A DNA stretch of 64,000 nt from Paralithodes platypus (GCA_032716605.1 CM064571.1:15800321-15864320), one strand, 5' to 3'. Numbered from the stretch's first letter, positions 1 to 11,839 are shown. Notes: generated from the letters alone by a model not told the origin. Translations and numbers: made by a program.

Positions 1-240
1 ATTTGATGGAGCTAGGATGCTTCCCGCACTGGGTGGGAAGCTCCATTTTTTGATGGAGGTAGATTGTCAGCCTCTTTACAGCTCGCATTTAATCTCATTG
101 ATATCTCAAGTATATGACGTCGAAATATATATTTTGCTACATAATTGTGTGTTTTGATTGTGAGAAGGGCTGCGGATAGACATAAACTAAGTAAATTAAT
201 GCTAAAATAGCTACACCACTTGCAGCTAAATAACCACTTC

Positions 241-1050
241 CTATACCTACGCCACGGCGATTGGTATGAAACGAAAACATTCGGTTGTGTAGCAGGAGGA
301 ACTGTTTTTCAGATGCCTATTTACTAAGAATCATTGAACAATATATTTAACCTAGCCTAACCTAACCTAGTATATTAGTGGACTATTTATGAATGTAAAA
401 TGTAAAAATATATTGTAACATTACCAAATTATTGAGATAAATACAGGTCTACCCACATACACAGGATTATCATCATCATCATCATCATCAAATCTGACAG
501 GATTATAGCCTACCAAGCATTCTACAACCTCCGAAAAGTTCAAAATATTTCCTCATATATGCTCCAAATATAAAACATAATCACGCAAACTTGTAGATTG
601 AGTCATATTGAAATATAAGTGTCGATATAAATCCATATTGCTCTAAACTATTGGTGAAACGGCACAATATAAACGATCGTTTAGTGCCGAGGTAAGGACA
701 GGGGCTCCGTCAGGCTATAGCCTATATTTTGCGAAAAACTTCCTCATAGCTACTTATATAAGCTTCACACGCAAAAAATAGCAACATTAACGTATAGATT
801 GGGTCCTATTACACAAAGTTTGTCAATATCAATCCATATTATTCTACAGTTTAAGTGAAACCACTGTTCTATAGCCTACGCCACGGCGATTGGTATGAAT
901 CGAAAAAGTTCAAAATATAAATTTCCTCATATAAGCTTCAAATTTAAAAAAAATTACACTAACGTGTAGATTGAGTCATATTGCATTATAATTGTAGATG
1001 TAAATTCATATTATTATACATTACAGTATAGGTGAAACGGACCAATATAG
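241..1050. repeat. Degenerate tandem repeat, about three units
   Basis: Three diverged units follow each other in the same order of blocks: a TTCCTCATA block, a GTAGATTGAGTCATATT-like block, an ATCCATATT block and a GGTGAAACGG block. They lie roughly at 531-672, 731-876 and 901-1050. A separate 38-bp block with CACGGCGATTGGTATGAA occurs at about 248 and 877. An (ATC)n microsatellite sits at 471-490. No reading frame is convincing. The array may be the internal part of an old DNA transposon or a local duplication. Confidence 0.6.
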
Positions 1051-1198
1051 GCTAAGGTCGGACGTTGTTATTGTTGTGTCGGAGACTCACGCAGCCAGGA
1101 CGCTTGGCGTGTGTGATAGAATTTGCCGGCGCTACTGACTGGAAACGGAGACTGGAGATTGGAGAATGACGAGAATTTGGCCCAGTGTGATGCCCGCT

Positions 1199-1687
1199 TT
1201 AACCCTCTGTTCCTGGAAGGGCTCTTGAACGCCCATAAAAAAGCATACACGAGCTACCCGGAAGGGCTCTTTAACGCCCAAGTGGTTGAAAGCCTGTGAG
1301 CTTCTTGTGCGAGGCGGCGGTCCGACGCATGTAAACAACAGACGGCTGGACCGACGCCCCGCATCTCCGGCCACAAGAAGGAGAGCGTCGCTTGTTCGTG
1401 TGTGCCTGTATGTTGTTGTTAAGTATCGAAAAGTAGTGTAAAGTGGCTGTTTTTGCCATAAAGTTATCTCCAATGAAATCATCCTCACAAATCAACCAGT
1501 TGACTTAGAGAGCTCTACTTAACGCCATTCTACAGGTAAATAACACAGCTACACTTGGGGATGCGTGGGAATGCGGGAAGCAGTCAGATTAACAAATATA
1601 CGGCAGCCTAGCCTAGACGTTTTTCGGCCAAAACACCCGGGTTTCGGGGAATATTTATGTAATGCGTAGCCGGGGCTGGAGGGTTAA
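1199..1687 (-). mobile_element. TTAA-flanked piggyBac-type MITE, family M copy 1
   Basis: The 489-bp element is bounded by TTAA at 1199-1202 and 1684-1687. Read on the minus strand it starts TTAACCCTCCAGCCCCGG, and the far end starts TTAACCCTCTG, so only a short terminal repeat (CCCTC) is shared. The sequence is closely related to copies at 11128 and 30883. TTAA duplication and CCC-starting ends are the signature of piggyBac superfamily elements. It contains a reading frame of about 75 codons, also open in the other copies, with no recognisable transposase. It is non-autonomous. Confidence 0.8.
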
Positions 1688-1900
1688 GGGGCTAGTGGCT
1701 GTTTTTATGGTCAATAACATTTATTAATTTATTCTTTAGTTTCCTCGCTGGACCTCCATCAAGCTTAGATAAACACCCCCTAGATAAATTTGTAAATTTT
1801 TCAATAGAAAAATGTCCCGGCTGAAGGCCGATTCCTCTTAAAAATACAGGCTCGCTATCGCTCGCCAGGAAAAATTGACACCTATATGGCACGAAAGGTC
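1688..1900. other. Unassigned spacer between two MITEs
   Basis: I see no gene, splice-like exon or known repeat here. The stretch is AT-rich on its left and sits in the intron region downstream of the visible WDR55 exon on the minus strand. Confidence 0.4.
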
Positions 1901-2316
1901 TTAACCCTTGTCTAGCGGCGCGCGACTTATGTCGAGTTAGAAACTGGCAAAAAACGGGTGAAAAATGGGTGAAAATCGAGTGAAAATGGGTGGAACAGTA
2001 ATGAACCATACGTCCGACATCTGTGGCCTCCCGGCCCACACTAACTCCAGTTCCCCCACCGCACGGGAGGATGACAGTGTGACCAATAGTTCGCGAAAAG
2101 TGAACAATGTAGCAAAATCCGCTAAACTTCCATCTTTGAGGTAACACTGTCAGGGCTCCACGAGTGCTACGTAGCTGTATGTGGTGTCATTGTGTAGCGA
2201 TTTCCGCCTAGTTTTCGGCACAATACAGTTCCTTTCATGCTGATGGTTGATATAGCAGTCAGAATGGCCTGAAAAGGCCCAAAACGGCCACAGACCACCC
2301 GCTAGACAAGGGTTAA
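1901..2316. mobile_element. TTAA-flanked piggyBac-type MITE, family N copy 1
   Basis: The ends are an exact inverted repeat: TTAACCCTTGTCTAGCGG at 1901-1918 and its reverse complement at 2299-2316. The TTAA duplication is included. Total length is 416 bp, with no transposase frame. An internal block with GTGCTACGTAGC is shared in inverted orientation with the family N copy at 10098. It lies about 145 bp from the WDR55 exon, in the intron that follows it. Confidence 0.85.
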
Positions 2317-2461
2317 AATTGACAGCGAAATGGGGCGAAAGGTGTTAAAATCGCCAAACTAATGGGCCGAACGTCATATAATCTGAAAACTAATGGGGCT
2401 AAACACGAGGGAGAAGGGGGACCAGAAAACTGATCCATCTCCACTTAACTCTGTAACTGAC

Positions 2462-2879
2462 CTGCATCTCCAAGTGTTTAGTCCTCATATTGTAGCCGGC
2501 CAGGGACCCATCACTGACTGTAGCCGCCAACATCTTCTTCACATTATCAGCCATCATGGCCATCACTGTCTGCTCTCCACACTTGAAGTTACACATGGAT
2601 TTCTTCTGCCTCAGGTCCCAGAGTTTCACCGTCCCATCATCGTCCCCGGTGGCTATTAAGTTCTCGTCGATGGGTAGGAAGCTGTAGATGGGTGCCTCGT
2701 GGGCATCTCGGGTGTGTTGGATGAGGGCAGAGTTCTGGGTGTCTATGATAGCGAAGGATTTATCCTTACTGACGGTGTAGAGGCGCGTCCCATCCTCTGT
2801 GTAGCACACCGCCCGGCATGACTTCTTGTGGTGGGAGAACCGTGTGATCTCCTCCACCTCCTCTTTGCTGTACCGGTAA
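2462..2879 (-). CDS. WDR55: WDR55-like WD40 protein, internal exon
   Basis: This exon encodes about 139 residues that align through their length with WD repeat-containing protein 55, a nucleolar beta-propeller protein linked to rRNA processing in vertebrates. Recognisable blocks in order are EEITRFSHHKKSCRAV, SKDKSFAIID, AHEAPIYSF, LIATGDDDGTVKLWDLR and KKMLAATVSDGSLAGYNM, covering roughly WD blades 2 to 4. The acceptor (TTCCAG, ending at 2880) and donor (CAG then GTCAGT, from 2461 down) are good consensus sites. The exon begins by completing a codon split 2+1 with the exon at 27249-27433 and ends on a codon boundary. The rest of the propeller lies beyond the left edge. No stop or frameshift is seen, so the gene looks functional. 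Confidence 0.93.
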
Positions 2880-3499
2880 CTGGAATGAAGGAGGAAAGAT
2901 TTAGATACACTAAGCGATTTTTATTACGCAGAGCGCCTATAACACGTGAGGCACCAGAAAGGGTCCCACAATTTTATTAAGTGGTTAAGAACTATTACTA
3001 AGTTACTTAGGGGCTCAGAGTGGTGGAAATCCAGGGTGTTTTGCTTACACATGACCCGATGACGTATTGCACGGTATCCGTATTATCCGTATATTCTGGA
3101 TTATCTTGAGAGTATTCATCCACATTAGCTACGGACCTCCGGACTCTGTTATGACGCATCATATCAGCACTCATTGTTGCGAAGTGATGGCGCATTAAAT
3201 CCCAAGATCTAGTGATTTGACAAGCACTGGCAATAGTGTCCGTACAATGTTGTGTGGTACAGGTCCAGCCTTTCCTGTCTCTTACTTCAAAGTGTTCAGT
3301 TTCATTGCATAATACAGTATCAGCAATAGTATAGATTCCAAAGAAAAAATATTTTTCAAGTCTTTAGGAAGGAAAGGAAAACTGATGAAACTGTTCAGTG
3401 TTTTGAACCAATTGATATTTTAGGTTACTGGTAATCATTCCACGTAGGATATCGGAGCATGCTTTTCGGGACAAGTTACCTCTCTTCATATTAAAAATA
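2880..3499. other. WDR55 intron sequence, unassigned
   Basis: This is the part of the large intron next to the 2462-2879 exon. I see no recognisable repeat or second gene. A 62-codon open frame at 3007-3195 on the minus strand has no recognisable motif and I do not call it. Confidence 0.5.
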
Positions 3500-5543
3500 G
3501 CTAAATAGGTAAAAATAGCTGTGGAAGACAAGAAGAAAGCGTATAGAGAGTGGTTGGGTAGTAGAGGGAATGAAGATTTGGAGAGACAGAAACGAGCGAG
3601 GTAAATGGAGAGAAAGAGAGTGGTGAAGAGAGTAGTGAAGGAAAGTAAGAGAAGAGTAGATGAGGAATTTGGAAGGAAACTGAGTGTAAAATGGAAGGAG
3701 TGTAAGAAACTGTTCTGGAAAGAAGTCAAGAAAGTTAGGGAAGATAGCAAGATAAACAGTAAGGGTGTGAAAGATAAGAATGGGAGAATGCTCGCCGAGA
3801 AGCAAGAGAGAGTCGAAAAATGGAGGGAGTACTTCAACGAGTTGCTAAATGTAAGGAATGAAGCGCCAGCAAACATAGTTGGATGGGGTATGGGAGGGAG
3901 AAGAAGAGAAGTAGTGGAGGAGGAGGTGGGGATCACGAGGTCAGAATTGTGGGAAGCAATGAAAAGAGTGAAGTTGGGGAAAGCACCAGGAACAGATGGA
4001 GTGTGTGGGGAAATGTTGAGGTATGGTGGTGAGATAGTGGTCGAATGGGTGTGGAAAATGTGCAAACTAGCATGGGAGAAGGGGAGTGCACCTGATGACT
4101 GGAAGACAGGCATAATAGTCCCCCTATATAAGGGTAAAGGGGAAAGAGGAGTATGTGGTAACCACCGAGGAATATGTTTTCTAAGCGTAGTAGGGAAGGT
4201 GTACTGTACACACTGTACAGTAGGGTAGTGATTGAGAGAATGAGAGCGAGAACGGAGAAATGGATAGGCGACGAGCAGGGCGGTTTTAGGAAGGGAAGAG
4301 GATGTGTAGATCAGATTTTTACCCTGAATTGTGTTGTGGAGAAATATCTGGAGAAGCAACAAAAGGTGTATGTTTCCTTTATGGACTTGGAGAAGGCCTA
4401 TGACAGAGTGGATAGAGAAGGTATGTGGAAAGTACTTAGAATATATGGAGTAGATGGCAAGTTGCTGAAAGCAGTGAAGAGCATGTATGAGGGTGCAAAG
4501 GTGGCAGTACGTGTGGAGAATGAGAAGAGCGAGTTCTTTGACCTGAAAGTTGGGTTGAAACAGGGGTGTGTGATGTCCCCGTGGTTGTTTACTGTATATA
4601 TGGATGGAGTCATGAAAGAAATACAAGGAAGAGCAGTGATTGTTGGTGTATCGCTGATAAGGGAGGGAAATGAGTGGAAGCTACCTGTACTGCTGTTTGC
4701 TGATGATACAGTTCTGATGAGCGATAATGAATGGGAGTGGCAGGGTCTGGTAAATATGTTTGGACCAGTGTGCGAAAAACGGAATCTGAAGGTAAATGTG
4801 GGGAAGAGTAAGGTTATGGTCTTCGAAAGGGGTGAAGCCACTGAGTGTGAGGTGAAGTTGAACGGTCAGGCTATGGAGATTTTCAGCTCATTTAAGTATC
4901 TGGGCAGTGTGTTCAGCAAAGATGGGACTATGGATGAAGTGCGGGAGAGGGTGCAACAGGGGAAGAGGGTTGTAGGAACGCTGAAAGCAGTAACAAGAAA
5001 TAGGGTGGTCAGTATGGAAGTGAAGAAGTCCTTGCATGACAGTGTGGTAATCCCGACACTGACTTACGGAAGCGAAGCATGGACGTTGGTTGAGAGACTC
5101 AGACCAAGAGTGAGAGGGGTGGAAATGAGTTATATGGAGGGATATACAGACGAATGAGGAAGTAAGAAGGAGGTGTGGTGTGGAGGTAGATTTGCTGGAA
5201 AGTGTGAAAAGGAACACCTTGAGATGGTTCGGCCATATGGAACGTATGGGAAGCGAGAGAATGACTAAGAGGGTGTATGAGAGCGAGGTGGAAGGACAGA
5301 GGGAGAGGTAAACCAAAAGAGAGGTGGAAGAATGGAGTGAGGAAGTATATACTGATACTGATACTGATGAGTGTGTGCTGTTGCCTTTTGTAACAGCAGC
5401 ATATGGATGAAGGCGGTGCTGGTTGGGAGGAAGGGCGTCGACTGACTGGGGACAGAGGTACATAGGGGCGGTTCGTTCGTGGCCACCCCTTCGGGGATCA
5501 CGGCGTCAGGCATTAGATAGATAGATAGATAGATAGATAGATG
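3500..5543 (+). mobile_element. RTE-like LINE, family A copy 1, 5'-truncated
   Basis: The copy starts inside the linker between endonuclease and reverse transcriptase. It runs through the RT (LGKAPGTDGV, FRKGRGCVDQ, MDLEKAYDRVD, LKQGCVMSPWLF, LLFADDT) and a C-terminal region before ending in (TAGA)n. A short TGTACA-rich duplication near 4200 causes a frameshift, and a deletion near 5130 removes part of the C-terminal region. Another frameshift follows near 5300. The FADD catalytic box is intact. I place it near the RTE/RTE-X/Proto2 group because of the sequence style and the short tandem-repeat tail. The clade is tentative. Confidence 0.85.
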
Positions 5544-5829
5544 TATTATGTATGTACAGTATTACTATTTTCATCTTCACTGAACTGGTAGCTAAAATGA
5601 AAGGGGGAAGCAAAACTTCATATTCAATACTAAACCTTTGAAAAAGATATTCTTAAAGTTAAATCTAAATTATAAGGTGATTTCCTTCACTGGATGATGA
5701 TATTTGGGAGAAATATGTTTTAAGAATGAAAACGGAAGAAAGGACAGCAGTTAGTAGACAAAGATAACCTGGTACGAGAGGTCCTGCCTTCTGAGGAGGG
5801 ATTAAGGAACACCCCGTTCTTAATATTAA

Positions 5830-5965
5830 TCCTCCATTAAAAACTCCAATGCACTTGAGTAAATGAATGAAAGCATATCATGATCCTCCCGGGATTCAAA
5901 CTCAGGACACCACACACAGAACATAAGCATCTAAATCATTACACCACCAACACAGTTAAAGCCTA
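5830..5965 (-). mobile_element. tRNA-derived SINE fragment
   Basis: On the minus strand a tRNA-like head reads GTTGGTGGTGTAATGATTTA (box A region), followed by GAGTTTGAATCCCGG (box B region). The body matches the minus-strand SINE near 37800-37900. Mutations in both boxes argue against a functional tRNA. Confidence 0.6.
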
Positions 5966-6123
5966 AGTACACGATCACGATTAATATCCTTTTCAAATTC
6001 TCAGGGAAAAGGGACTTGATGGAAACGTTATAGGGGTTCGTGCACCATGGAGAGTGGCCATTGAGTAACCAAGATATAGCAGATAATGGAACTGCCTTTT
6101 GAATTATACAAATTGAGAACATA

Positions 6124-6249
6124 CTGTCAACTGGGGCAAATTCGGCCGATTTTTGTGTATTTCAGTAGCATGTAGTCTTGTTTTTATCTCAATGTAAGAT
6201 CTTAAGTATTGTATGTGTAGCTGCCGCTGGTACATTGGGGTATACAATC
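6124..6249 (+). mobile_element. DNA transposon T, left end with terminal repeat
   Basis: The sequence beginning CTGTCAACTGGGGC at 6124 is an inverted match, 19 of 24 bases by eye, to the sequence ending at 27241. Each end abuts a TA dinucleotide (6122-6123 and 27242-27243), as in Tc1/mariner/pogo superfamily insertions. Further pieces carrying GAATTCGGACAT-like subterminal repeats lie at about 9591-9821 and 10554-10780. Later insertions fill most of the interval. I found no transposase frame for this element. Confidence 0.65.
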
Positions 6250-6274
6250 ATAGTATTAAAGAAATGAAAATACA

Positions 6275-6502
6275 TTGCATATATTAGTTAAAAATGAGGA
6301 TCCAAAATGCAACTTCTGTGCTGGTACTCATAACTCAAAAGACTGCACCAACAAGACTTCCCCCAAATGTATAAATTGTATGAGCTCCACATCAGTTACG
6401 GAGCCGCCAAATCATTTCGCCTCAAGTAGAAATTGTCCTTTAATGACAGCTCAGAGAAATAAAGTTATTGAGAACACCAATTTTGTAGGTTCAAAAAACT
6501 GA
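6275..6502 (+). pseudogene. Family F ORF1 fragment with CCHC-like zinc knuckles
   Basis: The 75-residue frame contains CNFCAGTHNSKDC and CINC...NHFASSRNCP, two CCHC-type knuckles as found in gag-like ORF1 proteins of L2 and Jockey group LINEs, where they bind nucleic acid in the ribonucleoprotein. The N-terminal part of ORF1 is missing or unrecognisable. It lies just upstream of the endonuclease frame. Confidence 0.65.
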
Positions 6503-6522
6503 AAAATGCACATGGGAGCCGG

Positions 6523-9414
6523 TTGAAACTGGGTCTGTTGAATGTTCGTTCCTTGCGTAACAAAATGGATCATATTTGTGAGATCTTGGATGAACGTAAC
6601 CTTGATGTATTATGTCTCACTGAGACCTGGTTGTTCGAGTCAGATCTGAATATTATCCAGGCGGCATTGCCTAAAACCCATTCCATAATAAATGTTCCTA
6701 GGCCTAGGGGAGATGTGGAGTGGCAGTTGTCTACTCCACATCTCTGGTGAATATCTTGCAAATAAGCCATAACCCAGCCCCTCTTTATTATGAACTGTTG
6801 GAAGTGGAAATAAAACTCCATCAACAAATTCTAAGAATGGCAGTTGTCTATAGGCCTGGCCATCGTGGCACGGATAGGGGTTTTATGGAAGAGTTTGGGC
6901 AGTTTCTCGAGGAATTTTCTGCTAAAACCGGAAGACTTTTGATATGTGGAGATTTTAATTACTGGGTTGACAGCCCTCATCTGAAGCCATTCTCTCCTGA
7001 GTTCCTTGAGTTGACTGATCAGAACAATTTTGTAAATCATGTGTCCCACCCAACTCATATCTTAGGACACACCCTTGACTTGGTTTTCTCTCCTGTGGGT
7101 TGTGGTGGTGTCCTGGATGTTGATGTTGAGAATGCTGACCCTAATACCTCTGATCATGCTTTGATTACTTTCAGCTTTGATTTCCCTAAGCCACTCACAC
7201 ATGAAAAAGTAATCAGATTTAGAAATTATAAAAATGCAGACCTAAATTTGGCTAGCAGTGAAGTAAAACAGTACTTGGGAAGTATTGATACTTCCAACCT
7301 TACTTCAGATGAGCTGGTGGAGGTGCATGGAAATGCACTTAAATTAGTGTTCGATCATCACTGTCCAGAAGTAGAGAAGAAAATCATAGTACGAGATGAT
7401 TCGCCCTGGTATAGCACTCGAGTTAAATTTCTTAGAAGAGCGCGTAGAAGAGCTGAACGTGAATGGCGGAAAAATAAAACAGACTCTACATGGTTGCAAT
7501 ATCTGTCAGCCAGAAGAGCTGTGGTCCACAAAATCAAAGATGAAAAGAAAGTGTATTATCAGGGAAAAGTTGACTCGTGTGGTAACGACCAGAGGAGGTT
7601 GGCTTCAATTGTAAACAGTTTACTTGGAAAAACAAGAGTCAGCTTAAGACCTTCTGTACCTGATGCTGAGTTGGCTGCCAACTTTGTGGCATTTTTTGCT
7701 GGCAAAATAACTCGCATAAGACAGGAACTGGATGATGCTTCTGTTGGTGAAGAACTTTCAGTTGTACTCCAACCCCGACACATTCCTAATAATGTCCTCT
7801 CATCCTTTCACTCAGTAGAGGTGGACATGATCTCGTCCTACATAAGAAACCTCAATAAAACATTTTGCCCGTTGGATCCCATAAATGTTTCCAAGCTACC
7901 AAGAGTCTATGATCACACAGTTGAGTTTATTTCCAAAATAATTAATAAGTGCTTCTCTGAAGGTAGCTTCCCACATTCTGAAAAGCATGCACTGCTCTGA
8001 CCTACTCTAAAGAAACCTGGACTTGATGTTGAGAACATGTTGAACTATCGTCCTGTCTCTAACCTGTCCTTCATATCAAAGATATTAGAGCGTGCAATAC
8101 TTGACCAATTACAACCACTACTTCAGCAGAATGAAACTATCCCAATTTTTCAGTCTGCTTACCGACAGCATCATTCAACTGAAACAGCATTGATTAGAGT
8201 ACATAATGATCTAGTTGAGAACATTTGCAATGGTGTGGCCTCACTATTGGTCTTGCTTGATCTCTCTGCGGCTTTTGACACAGTGGATCACAAGTTGTTA
8301 TTGAGTGATCTTTATGATTGTGGTGTGCGTGACTCCGCTCTCTTGCTTCTTGGGTCGTACTTGTCAGGTAGATCCCAGAGTGTGATGGTAAATCAAGTGG
8401 TCTCGGACTCGACACCCTGCAGTATGGTGTTCCGCAGGGATCAGTTTTAGGTCCTATCCTATTTATAATTTATATTAGCAGTTTGTCTCTTCTGCTTCGT
8501 GCACATAATGTCACCTTTCACTTTTATGCAGATGACACCCAGATTTATGTGAGAATCACAAATATAGTTGATATACGGAGTAAGATGGAATTGTTGATGT
8601 CTGATATCAAGAAGTGGATGAGAGCGAGAAAACTTAAACTAAATGATGGTAAAACTGATATTCTCATCATCCGAGGAAATAGAAGAGCTGATGATATAGT
8701 AGGTGCCCTCTCCATCAATGTGGGTGGATCTCAGCTGCGACCGGCCCCAACTGTTCGAAATCTGGGTGTATATGTGAACTCCCGATTAGATTTCAAAGAG
8801 CATGTAAACCAGATAGTTAAAAGTTGTTACTTGCACATCAGAAATCTCTATTTGGTGAAGCCGTTTATAACCAGACGTTGCCTCCTGACGTTGGTTCACT
8901 CATTGGTCTTCTCTCGTGTTGATTATTGCAATGCCCTGTTGGTGGGTCTTCCAAATTATATTTGAAGAAAGTTCAGTCTGTTCTTAACAGGGCCGCAAGA
9001 CTAATTTTTGGTGTTCCACCTAGAACTCCTACTACATCTCTTCACATAGAACTGCACTGGCTGCCAGTAAGAGCAAGAATAGAATTTAAGTTGTGTTTGG
9101 TGACTTTTAAGGTTCTCAAATTTGGTGAGCCTAGGTACCTTGCGGAGCTGCTCAGGCGCCCACCGGCACACCATGGTGTAGTTGTGCGTCATGACAATGA
9201 CCCTTTTCGTCTTGATGAACCATGGGCTTTCCAGCAGTCTTCTTTCTTTGAGAGGTCTTTCTCCTACATGGCTCCGAGGTTGTATAACAGGTTGCTGCTG
9301 TCCATGAGACAACTGAGTTCTGTTGAATGCTTCAAGAGACAACTTAAGACTTTTCTCTTTGAGAGAAGCTATGATCTTGAGAGAGGTGTCATGACAGATG
9401 GCTATAGAGTTTAG
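6523..9414 (+). pseudogene. Family F ORF2: endonuclease and reverse transcriptase, disabled
   Basis: Endonuclease motifs are LLNVRSLRNKMD, LTETWL, CGDFN and TSDHALI. RT motifs are [39 protein letters not shown] and FYADDTQIY, and the C-terminus has the [12 protein letters not shown] block typical of L2. The frame is broken near 6720. It has a TGA at 7998-8000, where an arginine codon is expected, a frameshift near 8410-8480 and a stop at about 8963. The YADD catalytic pair survives but the protein cannot be made. Confidence 0.85.
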
Positions 9415-9590
9415 GCTATTTTGCCACTGCTAGTGATTGTTAAGTGTGTGTTGTATATAAGCCTTCTTTTGATGCATTGATTTTTGTTCTTTTTTCTTTC
9501 TCTTTTCGAGCGCTAGTGAATTCTTCGGAAAAATTGGCGCTTATGAGAAATAAGTAACATGCTTATTATTATATATATAATAAAGGTGTC

Positions 9591-9821
9591 CAAATTCGGA
9601 GAGGATTTGGGGCAATTTCGAAAACCTAGCCTGAATTCGGACATGGATATAAAATACATTCATAGAACCAGTGCTCCCAGTATAGATTCGGACCTTTCAG
9701 GGGTCAATTCGGACATCATTGAACATTTTAAAAGGGTCTTATCACAGTCCCTGAAAACGTAAAGACCATAAATACCATATGATAAGATACGACACTTTTG
9801 AGAATTGAGAAGGCGTCTGGG
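9591..9821. mobile_element. Internal piece of DNA transposon T
   Basis: Repeated GAATTCGGACAT-like and GGGGCAATTTCG-like motifs match the subterminal pattern of the T ends at 6124 and 27217. The piece lies between the family F insertion and the E3 LINE tail. Confidence 0.45.
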
Positions 9822-10553
9822 CATTAGGAGTGTCAGTGAAGTGATGCGCACGAGCCGACTTGGTTGGTTTGGACATGTGGAGAGAATGGATGATCAGAAC
9901 TGGGTGAAGAAATGCCGGACTGTGAACGTGGGGGAGCTGCGCGTAGGGGTGGACCTAGAATGACGTGGGCTCGGGTACTCCGGTCCGATCTCAAAATAAA
10001 GAACTTGACAACAGAAGCAGCCCTTGACAGGGCCGCCTGGAAAACTGCCATTTAGGACGAGAGACTGTAACCACATTCTCTGTGGACAAAACGGTCTTTA
10101 ACCCTTGTCTAGCGGGGTGTTTTGGGCTCATTTGGGCATATTCAGGCCCTCCTGCATGATAAATCAAGCATCTGCACGAAAAAATATATATTTAGCAAAA
10201 AACTAGGCGCTAAAAGCTTCAAAATGAGACCAGAACGAGCTACGTAGCACTCGTGGTTCTCTTGCAGTGGTGCCACGAACATTGGAGTTTAGCATATATC
10301 GGTATATTTTTCCCAGCTATGCTCACTACTGGCTACACTGCCAGCCTCTCGAGAACACAGGGAACATGAGTTAATGGGCGGCGGTAAGCCCTGGGAGTCG
10401 GCTGTCTGGCCCGCTGCGCTCCCGGCCATTTGCACTCGATTTTAACCCTTTAAAAGCCTTAATAATGCTCCTAACTTGCTGCAAATTGGTGCACGACTTA
10501 AGTCGAGCGCCACCAATAAGGGGTTAAACTTATATGTATGTATGTATGTATGT
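9822..10553 (+). mobile_element. Family E LINE, 3'-end copy E3 split by a MITE
   Basis: The coding part (9822-10070) matches the C-terminus of the E1 protein: RRXLGIXSXSEVM, LGWFGHVERMD and SDLKIKNLTTEAALDRAAW-like blocks. Its 3' end is interrupted by MITE N2 at 10098. The (TATG)n tail resumes at 10526-10553. Removing the MITE gives CTTTAAACTTATATG, equivalent to the end of E1. The reading frame contains a shift near 9945. Confidence 0.75.
10098..10525. mobile_element. TTAA-flanked MITE, family N copy 2
   Basis: The left end TTAACCCTTGTCTAGCGG is identical to N1. The right end is diverged (reverse complement begins TTAACCCCTTATTGG). The shared internal GCTACGTAGCACTCGTGG block supports the family. 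It is inserted in the 3' UTR of LINE fragment E3 with TTAA on both sides. Confidence 0.75.
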
Positions 10554-11127
10554 TTTGGGGCAAATTCGAACATATCTGGATTTATTGACCTATACTCTGG
10601 GTAGCAGTATGAGTTATTATGACATAACTCAGAAATACCCTGTGTAATGACAACTATAAACCTAATTACATCCAAATCCGACAGGTTGTAGCTGAAGTTA
10701 GATTAAATAATATTATTTAGTTATTTAATTTTCATCCTGTCCGAATTCACCCCATTTTTACAGAAATTTCAAAAATAAATCATTTAATACCCAATTACGT
10801 GAATAATATACAAGATGATGCCAATTAATTATTTTGCACTTTCACACTAATTACGAAAGTACATATTTGGTGGTGGGCTGACCCTTTGTCAGAGTGAGGG
10901 TTGGTGTCCTCTACTTCCCATAGCCCCTTCTGTCTTTTTCTCCCTCTGCATCTCTAATTTGTTCAAATGGCGTAGGGATGCGGCGACCCCAACGCCCGCC
11001 ACTTTCTGGTGCAGGTAGCCTCCTCTGTGATGGAGGGGTGAGAAATTTCCACCACCGCTTTTCTCCGGCGAGACGTAGAAGTCGGCTAAAGGGGATCGGG
11101 GGCGGGGAGCCTGGTATCCTTCTCCCC
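10554..11127. other. Piece of transposon T, then unassigned GC-rich sequence
   Basis: The first part to about 10780 has T-type motifs (GGGGCAAATTCGAAC and GTCCGAATTCACCCC). From about 10860 the sequence becomes GC-rich with CTCCTCTGTGATGGAGGGGTG. It may be the 5' UTR of the family C LINE whose endonuclease starts near 11560, but I cannot show it. No gene is called. Confidence 0.35.
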
Positions 11128-11554
11128 TTAACCCTCCAGCCCCGGCTATGTATTATATATATATTCCTCGAAACCCGGGTGTTTTGGCCGAAAAACGTCT
11201 AGGCTAGGCTACCGTATATTCGTTAATCAGACTGCTTCCCGCATTCCCGCGCATCCCCAAGCGTAGCTGTGTTATTTACCTGTAGAATGGCATTAAGTAG
11301 AGCTCTCTAAGTCAACTGGTTGAGCTGTGATGATGATTTCATTGGAGATAACTTTATGGCCAAAACAGCCACTTTACACCACTTTTCGATACTTAACAAC
11401 AACATACAGGCACACACGAACAAGCGACGCTCTCCTTCTTGTGGCCGGAGATGCGGGACGTCGGTCCAGCCGGCTGTTGTTTACATGCGTCGGACCGACG
11501 CCTCGCACACGAAGCTCACAGGCTTTCAACCACTGGGCGTTCAAGAGGCCTTAA
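11128..11554 (+). mobile_element. TTAA-flanked MITE, family M copy 2
   Basis: It begins TTAACCCTCCAGCCCCGG and follows copy M3 closely to about 11545. It then ends at a TTAA (11551-11554), about 60 bp short of the M3 end, so its right end is deleted. It lies just upstream of the family C endonuclease fragment. The overlapping 75- to 85-codon frames are the same as those in M1 and M3. Confidence 0.7.
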
Positions 11555-11614
11555 AGTGCGTATGGACCAGGAAGTGAAAGAGAGTTAGACGAGGTAGAGG
11601 GTTTCTGGGAGGAT

Positions 11615-11839
11615 TTGAGAGATTGTCTACAAGGGTTTGACGAAAATGAAAATGTTATTATAGTTTTAGGGAACCTAAATGCTAGGGTAGGAAATGAGCC
11701 TGTTGAGGGAGTCATCGGTAGTTTTGGTGTGGATGGTGTAAACGAGAGTGGAGAAAGACTGAAAAATGTATGTGAAGAGTGCAGATTGAGTGTAGGTAAT
11801 CTTCAAAAAAAGGCGTATACACAAATACACCTGCCATAG
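11615..11839 (+). pseudogene. Family C endonuclease fragment
   Basis: The frame contains IIVLGNLNARVGNEPVEGV and NESGERLKNVCEE, the central part of an apurinic-type endonuclease. The usual GDLN is GNLN here, so the catalytic aspartate-bearing motif is altered. The protein is cut by the I-type insertion after the block equivalent to LMDYVLV. Confidence 0.7.

Larger units (their letters stand above)
6250..9590 (+). mobile_element. L2-type LINE, family F copy 1
   Basis: A nearly full-length but decayed L2/Kiri-type LINE. A gag-like fragment with cysteine knuckles is followed by endonuclease and reverse transcriptase frames. A roughly 160-bp 3' UTR then ends in an ATT/AT-rich simple repeat at about 9563-9590. 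It sits inside DNA transposon T. An exact relative of its 3' UTR occurs alone at 61975-62140. Confidence 0.85.

Noticed and set aside
1271..1495. 75-codon frame shared by the three family M MITEs as a gene
   Set aside because: Two overlapping frames are open in the same copies, which fits low divergence rather than selection; no domain is recognisable.
3364..4626. 420-codon minus-strand open frame
   Set aside because: Antisense shadow of the purine-rich family A LINE coding strand; low-complexity S/F/L-rich translation without motifs.
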